Assembly (NCBI GenBank): GCA_016194745.1
Contig: JACQBA010000011.1
Location: 1-64,000 of the forward strand
Reading direction: 5' to 3'
Origin: Elusimicrobiota bacterium
GTDB taxonomy: Bacteria > Elusimicrobiota > Elusimicrobia > UBA1565 > JACRDR01
Length of the DNA: 64,000 bases
Under the pieces are notes generated by a model. It had not been told where the DNA came from. It made no database searches and saw only the letters and a list, made by a program, of their open reading frames with translations. How positions within the stretch are numbered: the stretch's first letter is position 1; every line of letters starts with the position of its first letter. Positions 51,576-60,332 of the stretch are shown here, piece by piece. Both the position numbers and the translations under genes were made by a program.

Positions 51576-52472
51576 CTATCCGTTGCATCTCTTCACGAGC
51601 CCCTCGACCTTCCCCTCCGCGGCTTCGAGCTCCCTCAAGTCCGAGTCGGCCAGCCCGGCCGTGTAGCCGGCGTTGTAGAGCTCCTTGATGCGCGCGTAGA
51701 GAGACTGCCGCAACTCGAGACTGCGCACCTCCGAGCCCGGATTTCGCGTGAGCCGGCGCGGCGAGAATCCGGCCTCGCGGAACTTGGACGCCCAATAGCG
51801 CGCCTTCATCTCGAGCGAGCCCTCCTGCAGCGCATAGACGCGCGTCTCCCAATCGCCGCAGTCCGAGGCGCCGTCCGCGGGAGAATCCTGAAGGTCGTCG
51901 CGTTCGCGGCGGCCGAACAGCGCCTTGACCCAGCCGAGGCGCGGCGGCTCGACCACGATCGGCCCGTCGGAGCGCGTGAAGGAGGTCGACGTCCACTCAT
52001 ACCGAACCCGCGCCGCCGCCGCGCCCAGGATGCGCGCGGTCTGCGCGTCGATGAGACGCGCGTTGACTTCGAGCTCCCCGGTGGCCAGTCTCAGGAACGT
52101 GCCGGTGACGACCGCGTCGACGCCCAGGATGCGGCCGAGCTGCTTCGTCTGCCGCGGGTCGATCCAGCCGCGGTGCCCGAGCCCCTGCTCCTCGACGACC
52201 GACTTGAGCAAGGTGCGCTCGACCACTTGGAGGCTCGCGTCGCCCGCCAGACGAGTGAGGAGCCGTTCGGATAGAACGACGCTCGCCTCGGAGTCGCCGC
52301 CGCCCACGTCCACGAACGGCAGGACGGCGACCCGTTTGGCCGACACGCGTCCGGCGAACCGGGAGAGGTCCTTCGCGAGCGTCTCGTAAGGATCCGCATG
52401 GCCGATCAGAGGTACGGACAGAACCATGAGCGCCGCCATCCGAGCCGACTTCCCGCCCCGAGCGTAGCCCAC
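51576..52472 (-). CDS. FlgO/CsgG-like secreted protein
   Basis: 298 residues if started at the GTG at 52472, which gives a signal peptide with a basic front (GYARGGKSARMAALMVL); an ATG at 52439 is the alternative. Residues about 50-180 match the FlgO-type fold: KRVAVLPFVDVGG, ASVVLSERLLTRLAGDASLQ, VVERTLLKSVVEEQGLG and GVDAVVTGTFLRLATGELEV. FlgO/TolB-N-like domains occur in outer-membrane-associated proteins, including flagellar-stability factors. It lies downstream of motB on the same strand after a 281-base gap. An outer-membrane role for the motor system is inferred only from position. Confidence 0.75.
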   Translation of the reverse strand: MGYARGGKSARMAALMVLSVPLIGHADPYETLAKDLSRFAGRVSAKRVAVLPFVDVGGGDSEASVVLSERLLTRLAGDASLQVVERTLLKSVVEEQGLGHRGWIDPRQTKQLGRILGVDAVVTGTFLRLATGELEVNARLIDAQTARILGAAAARVRYEWTSTSFTRSDGPIVVEPPRLGWVKALFGRRERDDLQDSPADGASDCGDWETRVYALQEGSLEMKARYWASKFREAGFSPRRLTRNPGSEVRSLELRQSLYARIKELYNAGYTAGLADSDLRELEAAEGKVEGLVKRCNG

Positions 52473-52753
52473 CCGCCACCCCCATCGGACGCCCGGCGTA
52501 CGGGCCGGTATCCGAATCGGCTTTGTGCTCGGCGGCCCAGCCGGCGTCGTGGTGTCGGTCTCGAAGTTGCGCGCCCCGTGGCTTTGCGCCGCCGGGTTCC
52601 CCCGGCTTTGCCTTGGACGATGCCTTCTGCGGGGCATATAACAGGAACAACCGCGACCGTCAATTCACAGCCTTGTAAACGGGGGTAACGCGCCTGTTAC
52701 CCTGCGGTCAGAAACCGTCAGTCCCCGTCGAGCAACGCGAAGTCAGCGCGGCG
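52473..52753. other. Intergenic gap after motB
   Basis: About 280 bases with no supported gene. A gggtaac/gttaccc hairpin (around 52683-52702) follows the motB stop on the minus strand; it lacks a U-tract but could end the motor operon. Confidence 0.35.
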
Positions 52754-53449
52754 TCAGGAGGACGCGCGGATGAGGTCGATCGTGATGCGGCGGTTCTTGG
52801 CGCGGCCCTCCGCCGTGGAGTTGTCGCCGACGGCCTTGTTTTCGCCGTAGCCGCTTCCGGAAAGCCGGGCGGCGCTGATGCCGAAGCCTTGGAAATACTT
52901 GATGACCGCGTAGGCGCGCGCCATCGAGAGCTCCCAATTCGAGGTGAAGCGCCCCGCTCGGATCGGCACGTTGTCGGTGAAGCCGGCGATCACGATCTCG
53001 TTGGGCAGGCCCTTGATCTGCTCCGCGATCTCCTTGAGGACGGGAACTGCGGCCGATTTCAACTCCGCCTTGCCGGAGTCGAACAGGATCGGTTCCTTGA
53101 GGATGAGCCGGACGCGCGCCTCGGTGGTGTTGATCTCGACGTACTTGGAAAGCTCCTTGCTCTCGATCGTGTCGCTCAAGGCCTGGGCGACGTTCTCCTC
53201 GCGCTTGCGCCTTAGCTCCTGCTCGAGACCCGCCGTGGACGCGGGCCCGCCGAAGACCTTCTGGATGTTGGCTAGCGATTCCTGGTATTTCTGCCTGCGG
53301 CCCGCCTTGTTCTCCTTGTTCAGCGATAGGGAGAAGAGGACGAGGAAGAAGATCATGAGATAGCTCATGAGGTCGCCGTAGGTCACCGCCCAGAGCGCGC
53401 CCCGGTTGAGCTGGTTCTCGAGATCGTCCCGCCGCTGTCGCCGCATCAC
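52754..53449 (-). CDS. motB: MotB-like stator protein
   Basis: 231 residues. Short basic N-terminus, one transmembrane helix with the proton-path Asp26 in WAVTYGDLMSYLMIFFLVLF, a helical linker, and a C-terminal OmpA/MotB peptidoglycan-binding domain (AGFTDNVPIRAG, NWELSMARAYAVIKYFQ, GYGENKAVGDNSTAEGRAKN, RRITIDL). The WxxTYxDLMsyLMxFFxxL signature is the flagellar MotB type rather than TolR. It overlaps motA by 4 bases and ends the operon. Confidence 0.95.
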   Translation of the reverse strand: MMRRQRRDDLENQLNRGALWAVTYGDLMSYLMIFFLVLFSLSLNKENKAGRRQKYQESLANIQKVFGGPASTAGLEQELRRKREENVAQALSDTIESKELSKYVEINTTEARVRLILKEPILFDSGKAELKSAAVPVLKEIAEQIKGLPNEIVIAGFTDNVPIRAGRFTSNWELSMARAYAVIKYFQGFGISAARLSGSGYGENKAVGDNSTAEGRAKNRRITIDLIRASS

Positions 53450-54189
53450 CCCTCGGTCACGTAGGACGCGAGCTTGCGCTCCAGCACTGCGGGCACCGTC
53501 CCCTTCATGAGCTCGGTCAGCGTCTCGACGATCATCCGGCGCATCAAGTATTTCTCCCAGAAGCGCACGCGCAGCTTGCCGGCGAGCGGCACTGCGACGA
53601 GGTTGGCGAGGAGGATCCCGTAGAAGGCGGTGGTGATGGCGACGGCCATAGAGTTGCCGACCTGCTCCGGGTTCGAGATGTCGCGCAGCACTTGGATGAT
53701 CCCGATAAGGGTGCCTACGAGCCCGAACATCGGCGAGAGCACGCCGATCGTCCGGTAGACGTTCACGACCTCGTTGTCCTTATCGAGCTCCTGGATGATC
53801 TCGTTGTCGAGGAGCGCCTCGGTCTGCTTCGCGTCGTTGAGCTCGAGGGCGACCTGGGCCGCATGCGTCAGGAAGCCATCGCCGACGCGTGGATCGGCGT
53901 TGCGCAGCGCGTTGAGGCCGTTGGCGTGCACCTCCTCCGCGACCTTGACCAGCGCCGCCTGCATCGTCCGTGTGTCCTGCGCGTTCCCGGTGAAGAGGAT
54001 CCGGATCGAGCGAAAGGACTGGCGCAGGAGGACGCCGGGGGTGTTCAGCAGCATGGCGACGGCCGTCCCGCCCAGCACGAGGAGGAACCCGTGCACGTTC
54101 AGGAAGACTTGCGTCAGCTGTCCCGTGGCGACGGACGCCCAAATGAGGCCGATCGTGCCGACGACGCCCATCACCGTTGTGAAATCCAT
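53446..54189 (-). CDS. motA: MotA-like stator protein
   Basis: 247 residues. Four transmembrane helices (MGVVGTIGLIWASVA; LNVHGFLLVLGGTAVAMLL; IGVLSPMFGLVGTLIGII; ITTAFYGILLANLVAVPLAGK) with the large cytoplasmic loop between helices 2 and 3 that contacts FliG in flagellar motors. The family Pro residues in LSPMFG and AVP are present. It forms the ion-driven stator with MotB. The start follows the coiled-coil gene stop by 26 bases. Confidence 0.95.
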   Translation of the reverse strand: MDFTTVMGVVGTIGLIWASVATGQLTQVFLNVHGFLLVLGGTAVAMLLNTPGVLLRQSFRSIRILFTGNAQDTRTMQAALVKVAEEVHANGLNALRNADPRVGDGFLTHAAQVALELNDAKQTEALLDNEIIQELDKDNEVVNVYRTIGVLSPMFGLVGTLIGIIQVLRDISNPEQVGNSMAVAITTAFYGILLANLVAVPLAGKLRVRFWEKYLMRRMIVETLTELMKGTVPAVLERKLASYVTEG

Positions 54190-54215
54190 GATGTCTCCGC
54201 TGCTGCGCAGTTATT

Positions 54216-56264
54216 TTACGATGCCGTCCCTTCCTTCAGCCATGCCTGCACCAAAGCCATGTTGCGGTCGAGCGACTCCTGCAGCTCCTTCATCCGTCCG
54301 TTGGCGCGCTCGAGCTCGAGCCGCTGGTCCGTCAGCGCGGGAGAGGCCTCCGGCTCCTCCTGCATGCGCGCGAGGAGCGCGGTCATCTCGGCCGAAAGCG
54401 CGTCCCGCTCCTTGAGCGTCTGCGCGAGGCTCTCCATGGCGCCCTCGACGACGATCTTCGCTCCGCCCGGGCTGCGCCAGCGTCCTTCGGCCGTCTTCAC
54501 GGCGGATTGGATCTCGCGAGCGAGCGACTCTCGGCGCTTCTTGTCGTCCTCGCGCTCGCCCGCCGTCTCCTCGATGCGGCGCTCCAAGTCGGCGATTCGG
54601 CCCATGATCAGCTCGATGTAGCGCGGCACGAGCGCGCTCTCGGCGGATTCGGGAGGCGCCGCGGCGGGCGGCGACGGGGGCAAGGCCGGCTCGCCGCCCG
54701 CCGTCCCGGAAAACGGCGCGGCTTGGCCCGACGCCTGCAGGTCCCGGATGCGCGCCTCGAGCCTGCCGATCGTCTCGCGCGATCCCGCGACCTGCTCGCG
54801 CAGCGCGCTGTCCCACTGCGACTGGCGGCTCTTCTCGCGCATCGTGCGGAACATGCGCTCCACCTCTGTCTGCGCCGCGCGCTGGGCTTCCTCTCTCTCT
54901 TCCAATACGATCTTCGCGCGCAGGCCCTCCTCCCGGGCCTCGCGCAGCTGCGCCTCCAGCTTCGCGACCTTGTTCTCCCAGAAGTCCGACGGCGGCGGCT
55001 CGGACGGAACGGGCGCGTGATGAAAGAGCGGCGGCGGCGCGAGCAGCGGCGGCGCGGGCGGAGCCGGTGGCCGCGGCTTGGAGGCCTCCTTGAGCCGCTC
55101 GTCCACGCGGTCCAGCCGCCCCTGCAGGGATTCCAAGGCGTCCGTCACGCGGGACAGGAACTCGGACGTCTGGGCGCTTTCGGCCTTCGCGTCCGTCTTC
55201 TCGAGGCGCCGGCCGAGATCGTCGATGCGCTCGTTGAGGTCCTGGATCAAGGCCTGCAGGCTGTCGGAGATCCGCGCGCGCTCGGCCGTCCAGCCGGCGT
55301 TCCATTCCGCGGAGCGGCTCTCGCTTTCCTGTCGGGCGAGCTCGCTCTCTTGGCGCGCGACCTCCCGGGCGTATTCCTTGAACGGCTCGAGCGACTCGTC
55401 GATGCGCGACTTGAGGTTCGCATCCGTGATCCCGGTCTCCGCGCGCGTCTTCTCCGCGTACTTTTGGACGGCGCCGAGGCGCTCCTTCACGTCCAGCACG
55501 ACCGAGACGAAATCAGTCTCGAGCTTGCGCAGGGCGCGGCCGACGTCATCCTTCAATCTGGCGGCCGACGCGCCGGCGTCGGCGCGCTGGTCGAGAAGGG
55601 ACTTCTCCGTCTGCTGGCGGAAGGCGGCGAGCGTCTTGCCGAGCGCGGACAGCTGCTCCTCGAGCTTCGCGATGCGGCCCTGCTCGACCGCCAGGAGCTC
55701 GAGGCCCTTCGCCTCCCGCTCCTCGAGCGATGCGATGCGCTCGCGGGCCTTCTTGAGCGCGTTCTCCTGCGCTTGGAAGCCGCCCTCGATGTCCTTTGAG
55801 CGCAGGCGGACGAGGTGCTCCTCCGCGCCCTGAAGCCGGTCCTTGAGATCGAGCAGCGCGGCCTGGAAGTTCGCGGCGCTCTTGCGCCGCGCCTCGTCCT
55901 CCTGCAGCCACTTCATGCTCATCTGCGCGGCGAGGCGGCGCACGGTGCCTTCGGACTCGGGGCCCTCGAGCGGGGCCGCGGCCTCCTGCAGCTTCTCGAT
56001 CCGGTAGTAGAGCCGGTCGACGCGCTCCTGGAGGTCCGGGGACTTGCCCGGCGCGCCGGAGGAGGCGTCCGCGGCAATGAGCTTCTTCTCGAGCTCCTCG
56101 AGCCGCTGCTTCAGCGCCTCGATCTCCGCGGCCGCCGCCGGAGACGGCGCGGTCGCGGGGGCGGCCGTCGGCGGAGGAGGAGTCGCGGCGCGCGGCGGCG
56201 GCGCGGAGACGCCCCGCAGCGAGTTCAAGAAGGCGGCGGCCTTGTCGGAGGCCGGGTCGCTCAT
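54216..56264 (-). CDS. Long coiled-coil protein of the motor operon
   Basis: 682 residues from MSDPASDKAAAFLNSLRGVS; the ATG overlaps the FliG-fusion stop (ATGA), indicating coupled translation. After a Pro/Ala-rich N-terminal tail (20-45), nearly the whole protein is predicted coiled coil (AEIEALKQRLEELEKKLIAA, LKKARERIASLEEREAKGLE, RISDSLQALIQDLNERIDDL), broken by a Pro-rich hinge near 445-475. No signal peptide or membrane segment, so cytoplasmic. I do not recognise a flagellar homologue (it is not a clear FliH). It may scaffold or link the FliG face to other structures. Confidence 0.85.
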   Translation of the reverse strand: MSDPASDKAAAFLNSLRGVSAPPPRAATPPPPTAAPATAPSPAAAAEIEALKQRLEELEKKLIAADASSGAPGKSPDLQERVDRLYYRIEKLQEAAAPLEGPESEGTVRRLAAQMSMKWLQEDEARRKSAANFQAALLDLKDRLQGAEEHLVRLRSKDIEGGFQAQENALKKARERIASLEEREAKGLELLAVEQGRIAKLEEQLSALGKTLAAFRQQTEKSLLDQRADAGASAARLKDDVGRALRKLETDFVSVVLDVKERLGAVQKYAEKTRAETGITDANLKSRIDESLEPFKEYAREVARQESELARQESESRSAEWNAGWTAERARISDSLQALIQDLNERIDDLGRRLEKTDAKAESAQTSEFLSRVTDALESLQGRLDRVDERLKEASKPRPPAPPAPPLLAPPPLFHHAPVPSEPPPSDFWENKVAKLEAQLREAREEGLRAKIVLEEREEAQRAAQTEVERMFRTMREKSRQSQWDSALREQVAGSRETIGRLEARIRDLQASGQAAPFSGTAGGEPALPPSPPAAAPPESAESALVPRYIELIMGRIADLERRIEETAGEREDDKKRRESLAREIQSAVKTAEGRWRSPGGAKIVVEGAMESLAQTLKERDALSAEMTALLARMQEEPEASPALTDQRLELERANGRMKELQESLDRNMALVQAWLKEGTAS

Positions 56265-58765
56265 GGAGCCCCCTGCGGCCGCGCCGCCATCGCCGCCGGC
56301 GCGGGCGGCGCGGCCGCCGCCTCGAGCGGGTTCTGGATCTTGCCGTCCGCGATGAGCTGCCGAGCGGCATCGAGCAGCGAACTCTCGGCCGCGGCGACGC
56401 GCACCGGCGTGCCGACCGCCTTCTGCATGACCTGCTCGATGATGACCCAGGTCTTGGGCATCACCTGGGCGCGCACCGCGTCGCGATAGAAGTCCGGTCC
56501 CCCCTGCAGCGCGCACGCCCAGTCGTCCACCTTGGTGTTCGCCATCAGGATGGGGAAATCGCGATCGGAAAGCTTCATCAGGTCCTCGAACAGCAGCACG
56601 CGCGCGCGGACCCGGCGGTAGAGCTCCGGGTCCTTGCCCTCGAGCTCCCTGAGGAGCTCGAGCTGCAGGTGCGGCGGCTTGGTGTCGACGATCTCGAAGA
56701 CGCGGTCGAGGCCGCCGATGGCGGTCGCCAGCCGCCGTTCGATCTCCGACTTGATCTTATCGATGATCTCCTCGTCCACGAATCGCACCTTTCCCAGCCG
56801 CATGAGTATGCCCGCTTCCAGCGCTCTCGGCAAGCCCGCCAGGAATTCCTTGAGGATCGGCGGCTCGAGATGCGCGGCGACGAGGGCGACGTTGTCCGGG
56901 TCCTCGCTCTTGAGCATCTCGACGAGGACCGACACCTGCTCGGGCAGCACGCGGATCTTGACCAGACCGTCTTCGTCCGCGGCCCGCTCGCCCTTCTCCG
57001 CGGGGGTGCCGGAGCCGGGCGGCCCCTCGAGGGCGGGCAGCCCCCCCGCCGCGCCCGCGGAGCCGTCTCCCTTGAGTCCGATGTCCATCGCGTACTGCTG
57101 CGACTGCACGCGCGCCATCGAGTCCATCGCTCCGGCGAGCTTCATAAAGCAAGCCGCGACCACGATCAGGATGAGGATCGTCATCAGGCTGACGACGCTG
57201 TAGCGGAAGACCATGCTGAAGGAATCCTGCTGGTGCCAGATCGTCTTCCACGCGGGGGCAAACGTCGTGCGCACCACCGTCAGCGCGTCGCCGCGGTTGG
57301 GGTCGATCTCGAGCAGGTCTGAGACGATCGACTGGACCGAATCGGCCTGCTCGACGGTGACGTTTCGGTCGAGGAGGATCGTCACCGCCAGGCGCTTCAC
57401 GAAGGAGGTCGGGTAGACAAACTTGCGCTCGTAGGACACCGGCTGCGCGGGCGCGGTGTTCGTACGGCCCTCGAACGGGATCCCCGGAAGAAGCTCCTGC
57501 TGCGCGCTCGGACCGGCGACGAACTGCTGCCACGCGAAAAGCGAGGTCTTCTGCTCGCCCTGCGCCTTGTCGACGCCTCCGCTCACGTCCATGCGCTCGG
57601 TGCGCGTGAAGTCGAGGGTGGCGTCCACGACCACCTTAGCGCGGTTGGGGCCGAGCATCTTGAGGAGGACGGTCTCCGCTTTTTCCTCGAGGAACTTGTC
57701 GTACTTGGCCTTGTCGTCGAGCGGGATGTTCTGCGCCGAGGCGGGCGCGAGCGACGCGGCGAGCGCCGCCAGCGCGCACGCGGCTCCGATGAATCGGCGC
57801 GGCGCACGAACGACGCGGTCCTTCGCCGGCGGTTTGGCCGGCACGAAGAACCAGAATTTGGACCCCTTCCCGAGCCCCGCGGACTCGACGCCGATGGCGC
57901 CGCCGTGCGCGCGCACGACCTCTTGCGCGATCGTGAGGCCGAGCCCCCAGCCCGTCTTGCTCATGGCCGGGTTGGCGAATACGGATTGGTAGAACTTCTC
58001 GAATATCCTGCGGCGCTCCGAGGGATGGATGCCGGGGCCGTTGTCGGACACCGAAAATAGCGTCCCCTGACCGGCCGCGGCCGCTCTCACCTCGACCCGA
58101 CCGCCCGACGGCGTGAACTTGATCGCGTTCCCAAGGAAGTTCGAGAGCACCTGCCCGAGCCGGAACCGATCCCCGGTCACGGCCAGGCCAGGAGGAACGG
58201 GCGCCGACGAGAGAGCCACCTGCCGCTGGGCGGCCAAGGGCGCGAAGATCGCGAGGGTCTCGTCCAGAAGCGGGCCGATCTCGAAGGGGGCCTTCTCCAT
58301 GCGGAATTTTCCGGCCTCGATGACGGCGAGATCGGTCAAGTCCCCCATGAGCCGGCCGATCTTGTTGCTGGAGACGATGATGCCGTCCAGGTAGTTCGCC
58401 TCCTTCTTCGGCAGGCCCCGCTCCGCGAGGAGCTCCGCGTAGCCCTTGATCGTCGCCAGCGGCGTGCGCACGTCGTGGACCGCCATCGACAGGAACTTCG
58501 ACTTCATGCTGTTCAAGCGTTCGAGGTCCTGGTTGCTCGCGGCGAGACGGTTCGAGAGCTTGGCCAGTTCGCGGCTGCGCGCGCTTATCTGGGACTGCGC
58601 GACGGACATCTTGGCCAGGAACCCGGAGATGAGACGGCTCGACTCCTGCTGGCGCTGCGAGTACCTTCTAAAGGAGAAGAACCCGGAGACCTGACTCACG
58701 ACCATCATTCCCAGCCCCAGCGCGAGGAACAGGATCGGTATGAAGCTCAGCAGTAGAAGTTCCAT
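56261..58765 (-). CDS. Histidine kinase-FliF-FliG fusion protein
   Basis: 834 residues in one uninterrupted frame. Order: N-terminal membrane helix (5-30); coiled linker; HisKA with phospho-acceptor His97 in SMAVHDVRTPLATIKGY; HATPase_c with N-box NFLGNAIKFTPS, G1 DNGPGI and G2 GWGLGLTIA (to about 308); a second membrane or signal-like helix (323-344, FIGAACALAALAASLAPASA); FliF C-terminal ring domain (about 358-505: VVVDATLDFTRTERMDV, FVKRLAVTILLDRNVTVEQA, DPNRGDALTVVRTTF); a third membrane helix (521-545); FliG middle domain (612-685, SEDPDNVALVAAHLEPP) and FliG C-terminal domain (720-815, ARVLLFEDLMKLSDRDFPIL, with Arg735, Asp747 and Asp748 as candidate stator contacts). The FliF N-terminal ring motifs and FliG N-terminal domain are absent. 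The predicted topology puts kinase and FliG in the cytoplasm and FliF in the periplasm. It starts 4 bases after the PorV-like gene. Confidence 0.92.
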   Translation of the reverse strand: MELLLLSFIPILFLALGLGMMVVSQVSGFFSFRRYSQRQQESSRLISGFLAKMSVAQSQISARSRELAKLSNRLAASNQDLERLNSMKSKFLSMAVHDVRTPLATIKGYAELLAERGLPKKEANYLDGIIVSSNKIGRLMGDLTDLAVIEAGKFRMEKAPFEIGPLLDETLAIFAPLAAQRQVALSSAPVPPGLAVTGDRFRLGQVLSNFLGNAIKFTPSGGRVEVRAAAAGQGTLFSVSDNGPGIHPSERRRIFEKFYQSVFANPAMSKTGWGLGLTIAQEVVRAHGGAIGVESAGLGKGSKFWFFVPAKPPAKDRVVRAPRRFIGAACALAALAASLAPASAQNIPLDDKAKYDKFLEEKAETVLLKMLGPNRAKVVVDATLDFTRTERMDVSGGVDKAQGEQKTSLFAWQQFVAGPSAQQELLPGIPFEGRTNTAPAQPVSYERKFVYPTSFVKRLAVTILLDRNVTVEQADSVQSIVSDLLEIDPNRGDALTVVRTTFAPAWKTIWHQQDSFSMVFRYSVVSLMTILILIVVAACFMKLAGAMDSMARVQSQQYAMDIGLKGDGSAGAAGGLPALEGPPGSGTPAEKGERAADEDGLVKIRVLPEQVSVLVEMLKSEDPDNVALVAAHLEPPILKEFLAGLPRALEAGILMRLGKVRFVDEEIIDKIKSEIERRLATAIGGLDRVFEIVDTKPPHLQLELLRELEGKDPELYRRVRARVLLFEDLMKLSDRDFPILMANTKVDDWACALQGGPDFYRDAVRAQVMPKTWVIIEQVMQKAVGTPVRVAAAESSLLDAARQLIADGKIQNPLEAAAAPPAPAAMAARPQGAP

Positions 58766-58769
58766 GGTG

Positions 58770-60332
58770 TTAGTCCATCCCCTGTTGCGTCATGAACTGT
58801 CGAAGCTTGTCGTTCTTCGGGTCGAGCTCGAGAGCCCTCTTCCAGGCCTCGCGCGCGTTCTTCTTGTCCCCGGAGGCGAAATAGGCGGAGCCGAGCCGCG
58901 TCCAGGCGAGCGCGTTCTTCGGGTCGAGGACCAGGGCCTCCCGAAGGGCGTTGATCGCGGCCTCGAAGCGCCGCGAGTAGACCAGCGACACGGAGTCCTG
59001 CAGGTGCTTCTCGACGAAGCCCGCGGGAGGCAGGACGTCCTCGCGGCGGATGTCCATGCGGGTGAGCCGGCTCATCGCGAGCAGCAGCGCCTGGTAGGCG
59101 GCGTCGCGCGGCGCGTAGCCCTTCGCCACGTGCGCGTAGAGCATGGCCTTAGGCTCGTCGTTGTCGAGATAGGCCGACACCGCGTCGTGCGCCGCCGCCG
59201 GCTGCGGCCCCTCCTGCTTGAACGCGGCCTGCCACTCCGGGCGCTCCTCAAGGCCCATCGAGCGCAGGAGGGCGCGCAGGCGGCGCGTCTTCTCGCGCCA
59301 GTTCTCATCGGCGCCGAGCGTCGGGTCGAGCCCGAAGGCCGTCTCGAGACTCTTCGCCGCGGCCGTGTAATCGCGGCGCGCGAGCTCTCCGAGGCCGTTC
59401 TGGAAGTATTCCCGGGCGAAGGAGTCGGTCTTCTTCTCCTGTTTGCCCGCGCCGAAGCGATATCCCATCGTCACCTTCTGCGACATGCCGAGATCCGGCT
59501 GATTCACGATCGCCAGGTCGACGGAGAACGCGCGCCTGAGCATGAAGCCGCCGCCGAAGGACAGGGCTCCCTGCTGCAGCCCCATGCGCATCGCCATCAT
59601 CCCGAAAGAGTACTCCGTCCCGACGCGAAAGTCCCCGTCGTTGGACATGTCGAAGGTGATCATGAGCGGGTCGAGCACCTTGTACCCGGCGCCCGCGCGG
59701 ATCGAGGTCGGCAGCGTGTCCGAGGTGTCGCCCTGCGAGAGCGCCGCGAGGTTCTGGATGACGGCTCCCAACTGGAGCTTCTCGTTGAGGAGCGGTCCGT
59801 ACTGCATGCCCAAGTCGACGCCGATGAGCCGGTCGGAGGAGCTGCCGAGCGAGCGCTGCAGCATCTTGAAACGCGTGCCGAGGGACATGTCCGGAAATAG
59901 GATGCCGCGGTACCCCATCCCGAAGCCGATCGCAGTCTCCGAGTACCCGAAGCCCCCCGACGTGCCGTTAAACTCGTCGCGGCCCTCGCCGCCCGACGCG
60001 CCGAGCCGAAGGAACTCGACGCCCCAGCCGCCGGGACGCTTCTTCGAGTTCTGGGCGTACGCGAGGTAGTCGTACGCCGCGCCGCCGTAGAGCGACTCGT
60101 GGGAGAGAGAGACCTCGCGCCCGGGCAAGAGGCCGAGGCCGGCCGGGTTGTAATACATGGAAGAGACGTCCCGCACCACGGCCGTCAGCGAGCCCCCCAT
60201 CCCGATGCCGCGGGCGCCCGCCCCGTTCGAGAAGATCTGTCCGGGCTGGCCGGCCGAGTTGTCCGCGCGCGCGGCGTCGGGGCCCGTCAAGGCCAGAGCC
60301 AGCGCGGCCAACCACGCGACCTGGGGTCTCAT
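58770..60332 (-). CDS. PorV/PorQ-like outer membrane barrel with C-terminal TPRs
   Basis: 520 residues with signal peptide. The start of the mature protein has the PorV-type signature NGAGARGIGMGGSLTAVV followed by SSMYYNPAGLGLLPGREVS, then alternating beta strands to about residue 305 (a FadL-like barrel). The remainder holds TPR helices (GELARRDYTAAAKSLETAFG; RFEAAINALREALVLDPKNA; NAREAWKRALELDPKN). PorV is an outer-membrane partner of type IX secretion that handles proteins with C-terminal sorting domains. Its ATG shares one base with the stop of the upstream gene, which encodes such a protein. Confidence 0.88.
   Translation of the reverse strand: MRPQVAWLAALALALTGPDAARADNSAGQPGQIFSNGAGARGIGMGGSLTAVVRDVSSMYYNPAGLGLLPGREVSLSHESLYGGAAYDYLAYAQNSKKRPGGWGVEFLRLGASGGEGRDEFNGTSGGFGYSETAIGFGMGYRGILFPDMSLGTRFKMLQRSLGSSSDRLIGVDLGMQYGPLLNEKLQLGAVIQNLAALSQGDTSDTLPTSIRAGAGYKVLDPLMITFDMSNDGDFRVGTEYSFGMMAMRMGLQQGALSFGGGFMLRRAFSVDLAIVNQPDLGMSQKVTMGYRFGAGKQEKKTDSFAREYFQNGLGELARRDYTAAAKSLETAFGLDPTLGADENWREKTRRLRALLRSMGLEERPEWQAAFKQEGPQPAAAHDAVSAYLDNDEPKAMLYAHVAKGYAPRDAAYQALLLAMSRLTRMDIRREDVLPPAGFVEKHLQDSVSLVYSRRFEAAINALREALVLDPKNALAWTRLGSAYFASGDKKNAREAWKRALELDPKNDKLRQFMTQQGMD

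Noticed and set aside
52754-54189. MotA/MotB as ZorA/ZorB of a Zorya anti-phage system
   Set aside because: No ZorC, ZorD or ZorE nearby, and MotA/MotB lengths and motifs are flagellar-type; FliF-FliG in the same operon explains them better.
57842-57844. Internal GTG that could start a separate FliF-FliG protein with its own signal peptide
   Set aside because: There is no stop between the kinase and FliF parts and no Shine-Dalgarno or -10 box at the right distance. The fusion is the simpler reading, but an internal start is not excluded.
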